Part shown: positions 17,387-27,129 of the stretch, piece after piece | How the letters are laid out: each line of letters begins with the position of its first letter | Numbering within the stretch: the first letter of the stretch is position 1 | Source: an uncultured Prevotellaceae bacterium | GTDB lineage: Bacteria > Bacteroidota > Bacteroidia > Bacteroidales > Bacteroidaceae | NCBI GenBank assembly: GCA_902784065.1 | Contig: CACZTJ010000008.1 | Span: 1-64,000 of the forward strand | Direction: 5' to 3' | DNA length: 64,000 nt | Translations under genes and position numbers: made by a program | Notes under the pieces: generated by a model | Databases searched by the model: none | What the model was told of the DNA's origin: nothing | Seen by the model: the letters and a program-made list of their open reading frames with translations, nothing else

Positions 17387-18560
17387 TTGTATTCATCTCG
17401 TAGATCAGGTAGAACCACACGATGGTGGTGGGTAAGGCCTTGAGGGCATAGGGATGGATGATCTGCTTCCAGATGAATCGGGGGAAGAGGATGTCGCTGG
17501 TGCAGAGAGTGGTGAAGACAAAGGCGTAGATGAGCAACGCCAGCTCCCAGCGGTTGCGCTGCCAGGGCATCGTGGTGTACCAGATGACAAAGCCTGTCAT
17601 GGGGGCGATATAGCCATAGCTCTCCGTGCCGGTGGAGAACAGGGTGACGAACATGGTGACGGAGGCGAGCATGGCATAGCGGAAGGCCTGATGACGGTAC
17701 TGGCTGAGGCGGCGATAGGGCGACAGGAACAGCAGAACACCTGGAATGATGAGCCACAGGTCGCTATATTCCATGTTGCCGGAGATCTTGCGGGGCATGC
17801 CTAACAGCGAGGTGTTGGTGGTGTTGAACGTCTCTGCCAGATTCTGGGCATTCTTGGCTACAAGCGACTCGTACCAGCCGTAGTATTGCTGGACAACGTA
17901 CTCTGGACTGCTGATGAGCATGGGGGCCACGAAGAACAAGGCGGCCCAGCCGAGACAGGCCAAGATGAACTTCTTTTTATCTTCAATAAAGAAGAAAAAG
18001 GCGAAGCCCATGACGCCATAGAGCTTGATAAACATGGTGAGGATGATGAAGAAAGCGGCCCAGACGGGCTGTTTCTTCTCCACACAGGCGAAGATGAGCA
18101 GATAGCAGGCGGCCATGGCCAGATCGAACTGCTCGACAAAGAGCGGGGTGAGCACCTCGTGGGCACAAAACCAGAACATAAACACTTTCTGCCAGTGCTG
18201 CAGGGGCATATAGCGCACAGCAACATAGAAGGTGGCTACCAGAAAGCACTCCCAGAAGAGCATGCCCCACGTGTCAGGCAACAGGGCAAACGGGGCGATG
18301 ACGTAGGAGAAGATGACGCCATAGTGGTTGCAGTCGCCTTTCAGGTAGTCGTAGAACTCATAGAGGGGCAGCTGGTGGATGGTGTTCCAGAATACGGACT
18401 TGTAGATCTGGTAGGTGTAGTTGGGCTTTGACCACTTCAGCAGGCCCACAATAATGGGTATGAGGGTATAGAGGACGGTGAGGGTGCGCCAGTCGCGCCA
18501 AAAGGGTTTTGCAAAAATGACCTCGATTTTTTCTCTCATAAGTAATGTTTGTTCTTTCAT
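17355..18560 (-). CDS. GT87-like polyprenyl-phosphate-dependent mannosyltransferase
   Basis: This 401-residue polytopic protein has about ten transmembrane segments and the general look of DUF2029/PimE-type GT-C transferases. These move mannose or another sugar from a polyprenyl-phosphate carrier to glycans on the outer face of the inner membrane. A large first periplasmic loop contains acidic residues (YEFYDYLKGD) as expected for GT-C catalysis. Its ATG overlaps the stop of the upstream transporter gene. Acceptor unknown; the Dpm1-like enzyme at 3.6 kb could supply a lipid-linked donor. Confidence 0.7.
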   Translation of the reverse strand: MKEQTLLMREKIEVIFAKPFWRDWRTLTVLYTLIPIIVGLLKWSKPNYTYQIYKSVFWNTIHQLPLYEFYDYLKGDCNHYGVIFSYVIAPFALLPDTWGMLFWECFLVATFYVAVRYMPLQHWQKVFMFWFCAHEVLTPLFVEQFDLAMAACYLLIFACVEKKQPVWAAFFIILTMFIKLYGVMGFAFFFFIEDKKKFILACLGWAALFFVAPMLISSPEYVVQQYYGWYESLVAKNAQNLAETFNTTNTSLLGMPRKISGNMEYSDLWLIIPGVLLFLSPYRRLSQYRHQAFRYAMLASVTMFVTLFSTGTESYGYIAPMTGFVIWYTTMPWQRNRWELALLIYAFVFTTLCTSDILFPRFIWKQIIHPYALKALPTTIVWFYLIYEMNTKDYAKGKALA

Positions 18561-19525
18561 GATGATCTGTTAGGATGTTTTTTACGGTATTCCCACAGCT
18601 CAACGGAGTTGACGATGTTCTGCCAAAGCACATAGCAGCCGGCACCGACCGACGCCATGGGATTAAGATAGGTATAGGCCACCCAGATGGAGAGGGCGGT
18701 ATTTTTCTGGAAGGAGGCCTGGCCGGAGTTGATCTCATCGCCCAGATGGCGCCCCACGCTGCGACCGATCAGGAAGAGCGCGAAGCAGAGGATCAGGCTG
18801 AGCAGGGCGATCATGAGTATCAACGGGAGACCGGCATCGCTGTGGACGATATTACGGATGGTGACGCCTGAGGTGACACTGAGCTGACCAGCCCAGAGAT
18901 AGAACGACAGGTCGGGGATGGAGACGATCTTCTGACACAGGCGCTTGGCGTAATGCTGCATAAACCAGCCTAAGAGCAACGGCAGCACGAGGACCGCTGC
19001 CAGCTTCTGAAGGATGATGAGGAAGGCACTCCAGAAATTGAGACCTGCCCCTCGCTCCAGCAAGGGGAACACGGCTGGGATCATGAGGGCGGAGGCAAAG
19101 GACGAGAGCACGACAAAGGCCGTCATGGTGTTGATATTTCCTCCAATCTTCGCCGTTACCACTGGGGCTGCAGTGGCGGCAGGACCGATGATACAGGTGA
19201 GCACACTCTCCCACAGGATCTTCTGCCAGAGGTTGGCCTCGACACAGAAGATGAGCCACACATTGAGCGCCACGAGCACCAGCTGCGTGAGCAGCACACC
19301 GAATTGCCAACGGTGGGGGCGCATCTGGTAGAAATCGACGCGACAGAAGGTGGAGAAAAGGGTGCAGAACACCATCATCGGGAAGATGGTGTCGATGATG
19401 GGACCGAGGGTGTTGCCTGCCTCATCGAGCAGCGGCACCCAGTAGAAAAGCAGATAGACGATAGAACCCGTAGCGATGGCTACAGGCAGGGTCCAGTCTT
19501 TCAAAAATTGCTTGATACTCATCAT
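18557..19525 (-). CDS. bile acid:sodium symporter-like (BASS) transporter
   Basis: The 322-residue protein has about nine or ten transmembrane segments. GPAATAAPVVTAKIGGN resembles the first crossover motif of the BASS/ASBT fold, and the late QKNTALSIW segment resembles the second (usually E/Q-x-G-x-QN). Such proteins carry organic anions with sodium. It has an ATGA overlap with the glycosyltransferase, an odd pairing that may reflect export or import of a precursor. Substrate unknown. Confidence 0.7.
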   Translation of the reverse strand: MMSIKQFLKDWTLPVAIATGSIVYLLFYWVPLLDEAGNTLGPIIDTIFPMMVFCTLFSTFCRVDFYQMRPHRWQFGVLLTQLVLVALNVWLIFCVEANLWQKILWESVLTCIIGPAATAAPVVTAKIGGNINTMTAFVVLSSFASALMIPAVFPLLERGAGLNFWSAFLIILQKLAAVLVLPLLLGWFMQHYAKRLCQKIVSIPDLSFYLWAGQLSVTSGVTIRNIVHSDAGLPLILMIALLSLILCFALFLIGRSVGRHLGDEINSGQASFQKNTALSIWVAYTYLNPMASVGAGCYVLWQNIVNSVELWEYRKKHPNRSS

Positions 19526-19549
19526 TCCGCTGCAAAATTACAAATAATA

Positions 19550-19581
19550 TTTGGTTTTTCACACACTTTTTAGTAATTTTG
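19550..19581 (+). promoter_or_regulatory. promoter of metF
   Basis: TTTG at 19550-19553 and TAATTTTG at 19574-19581 are 20 nt apart. The metF ATG is only 9 nt past the -7 box, so the transcript should have almost no leader. Confidence 0.85.
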
Positions 19582-19590
19582 CACCCAATT

Positions 19591-20547
19591 ATGAGTGTAA
19601 CGGAATTTATCCATCAAGATACAAGCGAAAGACGCTTCTCTTTCGAGGTGCTCCCCCCACTGAAGGGGACGGGCACTGACAAGTTGTTTGCAGACATTGA
19701 CAAACTGCGGGAGTTCAACCCGGCATACATCAACATCACGACGCACCACTCGGAGTTTGTGTATCGTGAACTGGAGAACGGACAGTTCGAGCGCCAGCGC
19801 ATCCGTCGCCGTCCTGGGACGGTGGCCATTGCCGCCGCCATCCAGCAGCGTTATAACATCCCCGTGCAGCCCCATGTGATCTGTAGCGGTGCCACCATTG
19901 AGGATATCGAGTATGAGCTGCTCGACCTGCAGTTTCTGGGCATCAGCGACCTGTTGCTGCTGCGTGGCGACAAGGCGAAGGAGGACAGCCGCTTTGTGCC
20001 GACACCGGGTGGGCATGCGCACACCACCGACCTGATGAGGCAGGTGAAGCATTTCAACGAGGGATTCTTTGCCGACGGCACGCCCATCAAGCGACCGGGC
20101 AGGAAGTTCGACTACGGCGTGGCCTGCTATCCCGAGAAGCATGAGGAGGCGCCTAATCTGGAGATGGATATGCAGTACCTGAAAGAGAAACAGGTTCTGG
20201 GGGCGCAATATGCCGTCACCCAGTTGTTCTTTGATAATGAGAAATACTTCCTGTTTGTGGAGAAGGCCCGCAAGATGGGGATCACCATTCCCATCATCCC
20301 CGGCATCAAGCCGATGGCGAAGCTGAGTCAGTTGACGGTGGTGCCCAAGACCTTCCACTGCGACATTCCCGAGCCCCTGGCGCGTGAGATCGTGAAGTGT
20401 AAGAGCGACGAGGATGCCCGCCAGCTGGGTATTGAGTGGACCACTGAGCAATGCCGCGAGCTGTATCAGCACGGCGTACAGAATATTCATTTCTACACGG
20501 TATCGGCTGTGGATTCAGTAGCAGCCGTTGCCCAGAAACTGCTTTGA
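19591..20547 (+). CDS. metF: 5,10-methylenetetrahydrofolate reductase
   Basis: MetF reduces methylene-THF to methyl-THF, the methyl donor for methionine synthase. This 318-residue FAD-dependent TIM barrel shows SFEVLPP at the start, NITTHHSE, the HVICSG strand, DLLLLRGD and the FDYGVACYPEKH and TQLFFD segments of the family. A more upstream ATG overlaps the promoter and is rejected. HolB follows 4 nt after the stop. The MetH reactivation protein at 7.5 kb belongs to the same pathway. Confidence 0.96.
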   Translation: MSVTEFIHQDTSERRFSFEVLPPLKGTGTDKLFADIDKLREFNPAYINITTHHSEFVYRELENGQFERQRIRRRPGTVAIAAAIQQRYNIPVQPHVICSGATIEDIEYELLDLQFLGISDLLLLRGDKAKEDSRFVPTPGGHAHTTDLMRQVKHFNEGFFADGTPIKRPGRKFDYGVACYPEKHEEAPNLEMDMQYLKEKQVLGAQYAVTQLFFDNEKYFLFVEKARKMGITIPIIPGIKPMAKLSQLTVVPKTFHCDIPEPLAREIVKCKSDEDARQLGIEWTTEQCRELYQHGVQNIHFYTVSAVDSVAAVAQKLL

Positions 20548-20551
20548 GGCA

Positions 20552-21664
20552 ATGACATTCAGTGAGGTGATCGGACAGCAGGAGGTCGAGCAGCGACTGG
20601 TGAAGATGGCAGAGGAGAACCATCTGCCGCACGCCATCATGCTCTGCGGACCGAACGGCAGCGGAAAGTTTGCCCTGGCCACCGCCTTTGCCTGCTATCT
20701 GCTGGACGACGGGAAACCCTCGTCGAAGGCGATGCTGGAGAAGCTGGAGCATCCTGACCTGCACTTCACCTACCCCACCATCAAACTGCCCTCGATGAGT
20801 GCCGACCACAAGCCTGTGAGCGATGACTTTGCACGCGAGTGGCACGAGTTGCTGATGCAGGGTCCCTACTTCACGATGGAGGCCTGGATGGAGGCGATGG
20901 GGGGCGAGAACCAGCAGGCGATCATCACCGCTGGAGAGAGCGACGACCTGGTGAAGAAACTGAGTCTGAAGTCGAGTCAGGGCGGCTATAAGGTGAGTGT
21001 AATCTGGCTACCTGAGCGCATGAACATCGAATGTGCCAACAAGCTGCTGAAGCTCATTGAGGAGCCACCGATGCAGACAGTGTTCATCATGGTATGCGAG
21101 GAGCCCGACAAGCTGTTGGAGACCATCCGTAGCCGCGTGCAGCGCATCGACGTGAAGCGGATTGCCGAAGCGGATATCCAAGAGGCGCTCGTCACCCGTC
21201 GGGGTATCGATGCGGAGATGGCCCACCGTATCAGCCGACTGGCTAACGGCAATTGGCTGAAGGCGCTGGAGGAGTTGCAGGTGGGTTCGGAAAACGAACT
21301 CTTCCTCGATATGTATATCATGCTGATGCGACTGGGCTATCAGCGAAAGATCAAGGACCTGCGCAAGTGGAGCGAACAGATGGCTGGTATGGGGCGTGAG
21401 AAACAGAAACGCTGGCTCACCTACTTCCTCAGGATGACCAGAGAGAACTTCATGTATAACTTCCAGGAGCAGGAGCTGGTGTATATGACGCAGAAGGAGG
21501 AGGACTTTGCCAAGAACTTCGCCCGATTCGTGAACGAGAAGAACATCCTGCAGATGAACGATCTGGCCAACCTGTGCATCCGGGATATCGGACAGAATGC
21601 CAATGCCAAGATCGTATTCTTCGACTTCGCCTTGCAGATGATTGTGTTGCTGTTGCAAAAATGA
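20552..21664 (+). CDS. holB: DNA polymerase III delta' subunit-like protein
   Basis: This 370-residue clamp-loader AAA+ protein loads the sliding clamp with DnaX and delta. It has the VIGQQEVEQRL start, P-loop CGPNGSGKFALA, sensor-type LIEEPP and the IRSRVQRID segment. Zinc-binding cysteines seen in many delta' proteins are absent between CYLL and KLEHPDLHF. Close relatives seem to share this, so I do not call it damage. An alternative ATG 24 nt upstream would overlap metF. Confidence 0.88.
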   Translation: MTFSEVIGQQEVEQRLVKMAEENHLPHAIMLCGPNGSGKFALATAFACYLLDDGKPSSKAMLEKLEHPDLHFTYPTIKLPSMSADHKPVSDDFAREWHELLMQGPYFTMEAWMEAMGGENQQAIITAGESDDLVKKLSLKSSQGGYKVSVIWLPERMNIECANKLLKLIEEPPMQTVFIMVCEEPDKLLETIRSRVQRIDVKRIAEADIQEALVTRRGIDAEMAHRISRLANGNWLKALEELQVGSENELFLDMYIMLMRLGYQRKIKDLRKWSEQMAGMGREKQKRWLTYFLRMTRENFMYNFQEQELVYMTQKEEDFAKNFARFVNEKNILQMNDLANLCIRDIGQNANAKIVFFDFALQMIVLLLQK

Positions 21665-21695
21665 GATAATTAGAAATTGAGTAATTGAGATAGAT

Positions 21696-22850
21696 ATGAC
21701 TGAAAAGACAAAAGAATTGCCCATCAAGGTAGGTTGTGACCGAGGCTTATGCCATCAGGCTGTAGGCCGACAGGATCGACAGCTCAACACCTACGACTGG
21801 CTGGCTGACGTGCCTGGCAATCAGGACACGACGGATCTGGTGGAGGTACAGTTCAAGCATACCCGCAAGGGATATTACCATAATGTGAACAACCTGGAAC
21901 TGAAGAAAGGCGACATTGTGGCTGTGGAGGCCAGTCCTGGTCATGATATCGGTGTGGTGACACTCACCGGACGACTGGTGAAGCTGCAAGTGAAGAAGGC
22001 CAACCTGAAATCGGCCGACGACATCAAGCGCATCTACCGCATCGCTCGACCTACGGATATGGACAAGTTCCGTGAGGCGAAAGCCAGGGAGCATGCCACG
22101 ATGATTGAGAGTCGCCAGATAGCCAAGGGTCTCGGGCTCGATATGAAGATCGGCGACGTGGAGTATCAGGGTGATGGCAACAAGGCCATCTTCTACTATA
22201 TCGCTGATGAGCGTGTGGACTTCCGCCAGCTGATCAAGGATCTGGCTGCTGCCTTCCACGTGCGTATTGAGATGAAACAGATCGGGGCCCGTCAGGAGGC
22301 TGGACGCATCGGTGGTACGGGTCCTTGTGGACGTGAGCTCTGCTGTGCCACCTGGATGAAGAACTTCACGACCGTAAGCACCAACGCTGCCCGTTTCCAG
22401 GATATCTCGCTCAACCCCCAGAAGCTGGCTGGTATGTGTGCCAAGCTGAAGTGCTGTATGAACTACGAGGTGGATAACTACATAGAGGCCGGCAAGCGCC
22501 TGCCTGGCAGGGATATCATCCTGCAGACCATGGATGCCGACTACCATCTGTTTAAGTCGGATATCCTGGCGGGACTCGTGACCTACTCTACGGACAAGAA
22601 CATCGCAGCCAATCTGGAGACGATTACTGCTGAGCGCGCCAAGGAGGTGATCGAGATGAACCGTCGGGGCGAGAAGCCTGAATCGCTGCAGGAGGACGGC
22701 AGCAAGAAGGCAGAGGTGAAGCATCATGTGGATCTGGCTGCTGGCGATATCAGCCGCTTCGACCGCACCAAGAAGAAAAAGAAGAAGAAAAACAATAACC
22801 GACCCAACAACCAGAAGAAGGAAGGCAAAGGTGATAACCATGCGGAATAA
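21696..22850 (+). CDS. PSP1-domain protein (RicT/YaaT-like)
   Basis: The 384-residue protein has an N-terminal Cys cluster (CDRGLCHQ), the PSP1 core with GPCGRELCC and KLKCCMNYE, and a Lys/Asn-rich C-terminal tail. Relatives in Bacillus (RicT/YaaT) belong to a Fe-S complex acting on RNA processing and phosphorelay control. In Bacteroidota the gene is always near gldH and holB, as here. The basic tail may bind nucleic acid; that is inference. Confidence 0.87.
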   Translation: MTEKTKELPIKVGCDRGLCHQAVGRQDRQLNTYDWLADVPGNQDTTDLVEVQFKHTRKGYYHNVNNLELKKGDIVAVEASPGHDIGVVTLTGRLVKLQVKKANLKSADDIKRIYRIARPTDMDKFREAKAREHATMIESRQIAKGLGLDMKIGDVEYQGDGNKAIFYYIADERVDFRQLIKDLAAAFHVRIEMKQIGARQEAGRIGGTGPCGRELCCATWMKNFTTVSTNAARFQDISLNPQKLAGMCAKLKCCMNYEVDNYIEAGKRLPGRDIILQTMDADYHLFKSDILAGLVTYSTDKNIAANLETITAERAKEVIEMNRRGEKPESLQEDGSKKAEVKHHVDLAAGDISRFDRTKKKKKKKNNNRPNNQKKEGKGDNHAE

Positions 22851-23307
22851 GCAGCTTCTGACCATCCTGACCTTGGCGGTGGCAGCTATCTTTGCGGGCT
22901 GCGACAGCAAGACGGTTTACAGCCATTACGAGCATACGCCGCAGGAGGGTTGGGAAAGGATCGACACGCTCTTCTTTGAGGTGCCGCCAGTGAAGGTGGC
23001 AGGCATCTATCAGGAGGAGATCGGCATCCGCACGGATATCGGTTTCCCCTTCCAGTCGCTGGCCCTGAATGTGGAACAGGACGTGCTGCCACAAGGTGAG
23101 CATTACCAGACCATCAAGAACTGCGTGCTGTATGACGAGACGGGTAAGGAGCGCGGCAGCGGCATCAGCCGTTTCCAGACGGTGTTTTACCTTACCGATG
23201 TAAAACTGAACGAAGGCGATTCGATGCGCATCTGCATCACGCATAACATGCGACGCGAGATGATGTCGGGCGTTTCCGACATCGGCATCATCCTGACAAG
23301 GAAATAA
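22840..23307 (+). CDS. gldH: GldH-type lipoprotein
   Basis: This 155-residue lipoprotein has lipobox FAGC followed by the HYEHTPQEGWERIDTL and GVSDIGI segments of the GldH family. GldH was named for gliding motility in Flavobacterium but is kept in non-gliding Bacteroidales, where its role is unclear. Its ATG lies 11 nt inside the PSP1 gene, so the two are translationally linked. Confidence 0.85.
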   Translation: MRNKQLLTILTLAVAAIFAGCDSKTVYSHYEHTPQEGWERIDTLFFEVPPVKVAGIYQEEIGIRTDIGFPFQSLALNVEQDVLPQGEHYQTIKNCVLYDETGKERGSGISRFQTVFYLTDVKLNEGDSMRICITHNMRREMMSGVSDIGIILTRK

Positions 23308-23324
23308 CAGAATCTTTCTGAAAC

Positions 23325-24794
23325 TCAGGGACGAAGCATATTCCTGCTGGCATCAATGCGCAGGAAGATGAACAACAGGAATGTGAATCCCCACAACGAA
23401 GAACCGCCATAGCTGAAGAACGGCAGCGGGATACCAATCACTGGCGTCAGACCTAACACCATGCCCACATTGATGAAGACGTGGAATAGGAAGATGCTCA
23501 AGACACAATAGCCATAGACGCGTCCGAAGCGGTTAGGTTGTCGTTCCGACAGATAGATCAGGCGCAGGATCAACGCCAGGAACAGCAACAACACACTGGC
23601 AGAACCCACAAATCCTTCCTCCTCGCCTACCGTACAGAAGATAAAGTCGGTATCCTGCTCCGGCACGAACTTCAGCTTGGTCTGGGTGCCGTTCAGGAAA
23701 CCCTTACCTTCCAAGCCACCTGAGCCGATGGCAATCTCACTCTGATGCACATTATAGCCTGCTCCCTTCAGGTCTTCCTCCAAACCCAGCAACACGTTGA
23801 TACGCACCCGCTGATGAGGCTCCATCACATTGTTGAGCACATAATCGGCCAGATTGAAGAAGATGACGGAACCCAGCGTGAACAGCGCGATCCAAAGGTA
23901 ACTGCGGATTCGCGTGGCCAGAGAGCGATAGATGAGAAAGCCTATCAGACACACACACACGATCAGCTCGACATAAAACACATCGAACGGGATGACAAAC
24001 AAGGAGAAGAGCATGGCCACAGAGGCTACTCCCAGACAGGTGAACAGAATATGCAGAAATTCCTTATGATCCTTGCAATACACCCGCACCAAACCTGCCG
24101 TGAAAAGCTGAATCAGCAACAAGACCGTGAATTTTCCCACTGATGTGGGGGTATAGGCTATCATCGTGTCGGCATAGCGGATACCTACCACGAAATAGAT
24201 GACCATAGCCACACCCGTAAACAGGATGCTGCCTGGCATTCCCTCACGATAGAACATCAGGAAGAACGCCGTATAAACCAACGCTGAACCCGTTTCACGC
24301 TGCATCACGATAAAGAGCATCGGCACGAGAATCACAGCCAGAGCAGCCGCGAAATGCTTCCACTTCTGGATGTTATAGCCGTAGATACTCATCAGCTTTG
24401 CCAGCGCCAATGCCGTTGCAAACTTCGCAAACTCAGCTGGTTGCAGGCGCAAGGGACCTAACACAAGCCACGATCGGGAGCCTTTAATCGTATGGGGATT
24501 GAAGATGGTGGCGAATAGCAGTAGCAACATGCCGCCAAAGATGATAAAGGCAAACATATCGTAATAGCGGTCATCGAGCATCAGCAGGATAAAACCGAGT
24601 ACGATGGAGGTGGCAATCCACACGATCTGCATGCCCGAACGCGTGTCGAGACTGAAGATATCGGTATCGCCATAAGAGTAGCTGGCACCACAGACACTCA
24701 CCCACCCGAACGAGAGCAGGGCCAGGTAGATGATAATCGTCCACCAGTCAATGGAGCGCAATACGCCTTTCTCTTTACCTGTCTGTTGTACCAT
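23325..24794 (-). CDS. rodA: rod-shape SEDS peptidoglycan polymerase RodA
   Basis: RodA is the glycosyltransferase partner of PBP2 in cell elongation. The 489-residue protein has about ten or more transmembrane segments, the LQPAEFAKFATALALAK stretch, the GSGGLEGKGFLNGTQ loop and EQDTDFIF...GEEEGFVGS, all SEDS hallmarks. It overlaps the 3' end of mrdA by 20 nt at the end of the purH-mre operon. Confidence 0.95.
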   Translation of the reverse strand: MVQQTGKEKGVLRSIDWWTIIIYLALLSFGWVSVCGASYSYGDTDIFSLDTRSGMQIVWIATSIVLGFILLMLDDRYYDMFAFIIFGGMLLLLFATIFNPHTIKGSRSWLVLGPLRLQPAEFAKFATALALAKLMSIYGYNIQKWKHFAAALAVILVPMLFIVMQRETGSALVYTAFFLMFYREGMPGSILFTGVAMVIYFVVGIRYADTMIAYTPTSVGKFTVLLLIQLFTAGLVRVYCKDHKEFLHILFTCLGVASVAMLFSLFVIPFDVFYVELIVCVCLIGFLIYRSLATRIRSYLWIALFTLGSVIFFNLADYVLNNVMEPHQRVRINVLLGLEEDLKGAGYNVHQSEIAIGSGGLEGKGFLNGTQTKLKFVPEQDTDFIFCTVGEEEGFVGSASVLLLFLALILRLIYLSERQPNRFGRVYGYCVLSIFLFHVFINVGMVLGLTPVIGIPLPFFSYGGSSLWGFTFLLFIFLRIDASRNMLRP

Positions 24795-26628
24795 ACGCGA
24801 TTCGTCTCTCCTGTATATTCTTTGCTTTGGCTTCAGAGGCTTCTGAAAGCTTGCCCTTGAGGTACTGTTCCATAATCAGACCACCGATAGGCACACCGTA
24901 GGTTGCACCCCAGCCGCCATTCTCTACATACACCGCTACGGCAATCTTGGGATTGTCCATCGGTGCAAAACCCATAAACACAGAGTGGTCATGACCTCGG
25001 TTCTGGGCTGTACCCGTTTTTCCGCATGCCATAAAGTCATATTTGTTGAGCTCATGACACGTACCACCCATCACGGAGGAGCGCATACCTTGCACCACAT
25101 AGTCGTAGGCCTCACGAGAAGCCTTTGTGTAATGACGACGCGTAAACGCTGTATCCAAAGGCTCACCCTGTACCTTCCTCACCACATGAGGCACATAGTA
25201 ATAGCCTCTGTTGGCAATCGTTGCCCCCAGATTGGCTATCTGCAAGGGGGTGGCATTCACCTCACCCTGTCCGATAGCGATAGAGATCACCGTCAGACCA
25301 TTCCATGAGCCCTTATAGGCCTTATCATAGAAATTGGCATTCGGAATCAGACCACGCTTCTCACCTGGCAGGTCGATGCCCAACCGATAACCGAAGCCCA
25401 TGCTGACCATATAGTCGCGCCACGTATCCATGGCTTTCTGCACTGTTCCATATTTCGTGATATTCTGATTGATCATGTGATAGAGGCCCCAACAGAAGAA
25501 ACCGTTGCACGAGGTACTCAGTGCAGGCACCAGCGGAAGTGGAGCAGCGTGTCCGTGACAACCCACACGAAGCCCCTTGAACACGAAACCGTGATAACAG
25601 GGATACTGTGTAGTGGGGGTAATGACACCCTCTGTAAGAAAGGTCAGTCCCTGAGTGGTCTTAAATGTTGAGCCAGGGGGATACTGACCCATGATACTAC
25701 GGTTGAGCAAAGGTTTCCACACATCCATACTCAGCAAACGATGGTTCTTGGAGCGCTGACGACCTACCATCATACGAGGATCGTATGAAGGCGACGAAAC
25801 CATACAAAGCACCTCACCGGTAGAAGGCTCGATGGCAACGATGCTACCAATCTTTCCTTCCAACAAGCGCTCACCCAGAAGTTGCAGTTGTAGGTCGATA
25901 CCCAAAGTAAGGTTCTTACCTGGCTGTGCACGCTGGTCGAGTTCACCATTGCGGTAACGCCCCTGGATTCGTCCGTGGGCATCGCGCAACAAGATCTGGA
26001 TACCCTTCACGCCGCGCAGCTCCTTCTCATAATAACGCTCAATGCCGAGCTTACCGATATAGTCGCCAGGCTGATAGTAATCATCCTCCTCGATATCGGA
26101 GGGTGACACCTCTGCCACATCACCCAGCACATGGGCGGCAATCGGATACTGGTACTGGCGAACGGTACGTTTCTGGGCATAGAAGCCTGGGAAACGGAAC
26201 ATCTTCTCCTGGAAGATACTGAAGTCCTGATCGGAGAGCTGGCTCATAAAGAGCTGTTGGGTATAGCGCGAATAGCCGGGATTCTTATTACGGTCTTTCA
26301 TCGTAGCCATACGCATGTCAAACTCCTTCTTGGAAATACCCAAGGTCTGGCAGAACTCCATCGTATCAAGACGGTTACGCGCCTCGTTCATCACCACCAT
26401 GATGTCGTAAGAAGGCTGGTTATACACAATCAGCTTCCCATGACGATCGGTGATATTACCACGTGAGGGATATTCGATTTTCTTCAGGAAGGCGTTTGAG
26501 TCGGCACTTTTCTTGTAGTCGGCACTGGTGATCTGGAGCGTAAACAAACGGATGATATAGATGACCACAATCAGTACGGCCACCCCAGCAATCACATAAT
26601 GCCTGTATTCAAACTCCGTCTTCCTCAC
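24775..26628 (-). CDS. mrdA: penicillin-binding protein 2 (elongasome transpeptidase)
   Basis: This 617-residue class B PBP cross-links peptidoglycan during elongation. It has an N-terminal membrane anchor, the PBP dimer region with RGNITDRHG, and the transpeptidase domain with GSTFK near residue 317 (active Ser), SCN near 372 and KTGTAQN near 535. It overlaps mreD by 4 nt and rodA by 20 nt. Confidence 0.95.
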   Translation of the reverse strand: MRKTEFEYRHYVIAGVAVLIVVIYIIRLFTLQITSADYKKSADSNAFLKKIEYPSRGNITDRHGKLIVYNQPSYDIMVVMNEARNRLDTMEFCQTLGISKKEFDMRMATMKDRNKNPGYSRYTQQLFMSQLSDQDFSIFQEKMFRFPGFYAQKRTVRQYQYPIAAHVLGDVAEVSPSDIEEDDYYQPGDYIGKLGIERYYEKELRGVKGIQILLRDAHGRIQGRYRNGELDQRAQPGKNLTLGIDLQLQLLGERLLEGKIGSIVAIEPSTGEVLCMVSSPSYDPRMMVGRQRSKNHRLLSMDVWKPLLNRSIMGQYPPGSTFKTTQGLTFLTEGVITPTTQYPCYHGFVFKGLRVGCHGHAAPLPLVPALSTSCNGFFCWGLYHMINQNITKYGTVQKAMDTWRDYMVSMGFGYRLGIDLPGEKRGLIPNANFYDKAYKGSWNGLTVISIAIGQGEVNATPLQIANLGATIANRGYYYVPHVVRKVQGEPLDTAFTRRHYTKASREAYDYVVQGMRSSVMGGTCHELNKYDFMACGKTGTAQNRGHDHSVFMGFAPMDNPKIAVAVYVENGGWGATYGVPIGGLIMEQYLKGKLSEASEAKAKNIQERRIAYGTTDR

Positions 26629-27119
26629 TTCGAACGAACGCTTTCAATAGCCAAGATCATCACGAGTGTCAGCAGAGCACTGCCAAGTGCACGCAGGCCC
26701 CACATCTGCCAGTCGAAGAACGAGAATGCCTCAAGGGCAAAGAACAAGACACAATAGATCAGTACCTGGACGGTACAGAGGGTAGCATATTTTACAAAGC
26801 CCAAGCTTGCAGCCGATGCCTGCATATTGTCGCCAGCATCACGAGGTGACAGGAACTGCATCAGATAAGGCTGTATCATCGCTATCAGCGTCATGCAGCC
26901 TGCAGCCATGCCTGCGGTGTTGGCAAAGATGTCAATCAACAGACCCAGGAAGAAACTTGAGGTAAGGATCACCCATTTAGGTGTGCTCATGCGGAAGGTC
27001 AGCACAAAATAGATATACAACAAGGGAGTAGCTATCTGGAACAGATGGATGTGATTGAGTATCAGCACCTGTACCAGCAGAAGCACCACAAACATGATTA
27101 TTCTATTAACGGTCTCCAT
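26625..27119 (-). CDS. mreD: rod shape-determining protein MreD
   Basis: This 164-residue polytopic protein has about five transmembrane segments and the weakly conserved MreD pattern (GLLIDIFANTAGMAAG). It belongs to the elongasome with MreC and PBP2. Identity rests mainly on topology and its place between mreC and mrdA. Confidence 0.88.
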   Translation of the reverse strand: METVNRIIMFVVLLLVQVLILNHIHLFQIATPLLYIYFVLTFRMSTPKWVILTSSFFLGLLIDIFANTAGMAAGCMTLIAMIQPYLMQFLSPRDAGDNMQASAASLGFVKYATLCTVQVLIYCVLFFALEAFSFFDWQMWGLRALGSALLTLVMILAIESVRSK

Positions 27120-27129
27120 TGTTGTCTTC

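Noticed and set aside
17168..17443. 91-codon frame after the xylanase gene
   Set aside because: It is built from a terminator and dispersed repeat pieces and overlaps the end of the glycosyltransferase gene.
20552..20780. Loss of the zinc-binding cysteines of HolB as another deletion
   Set aside because: Related Prevotella-type delta' proteins appear to lack them too, and the flanking sequence is smooth and in frame.
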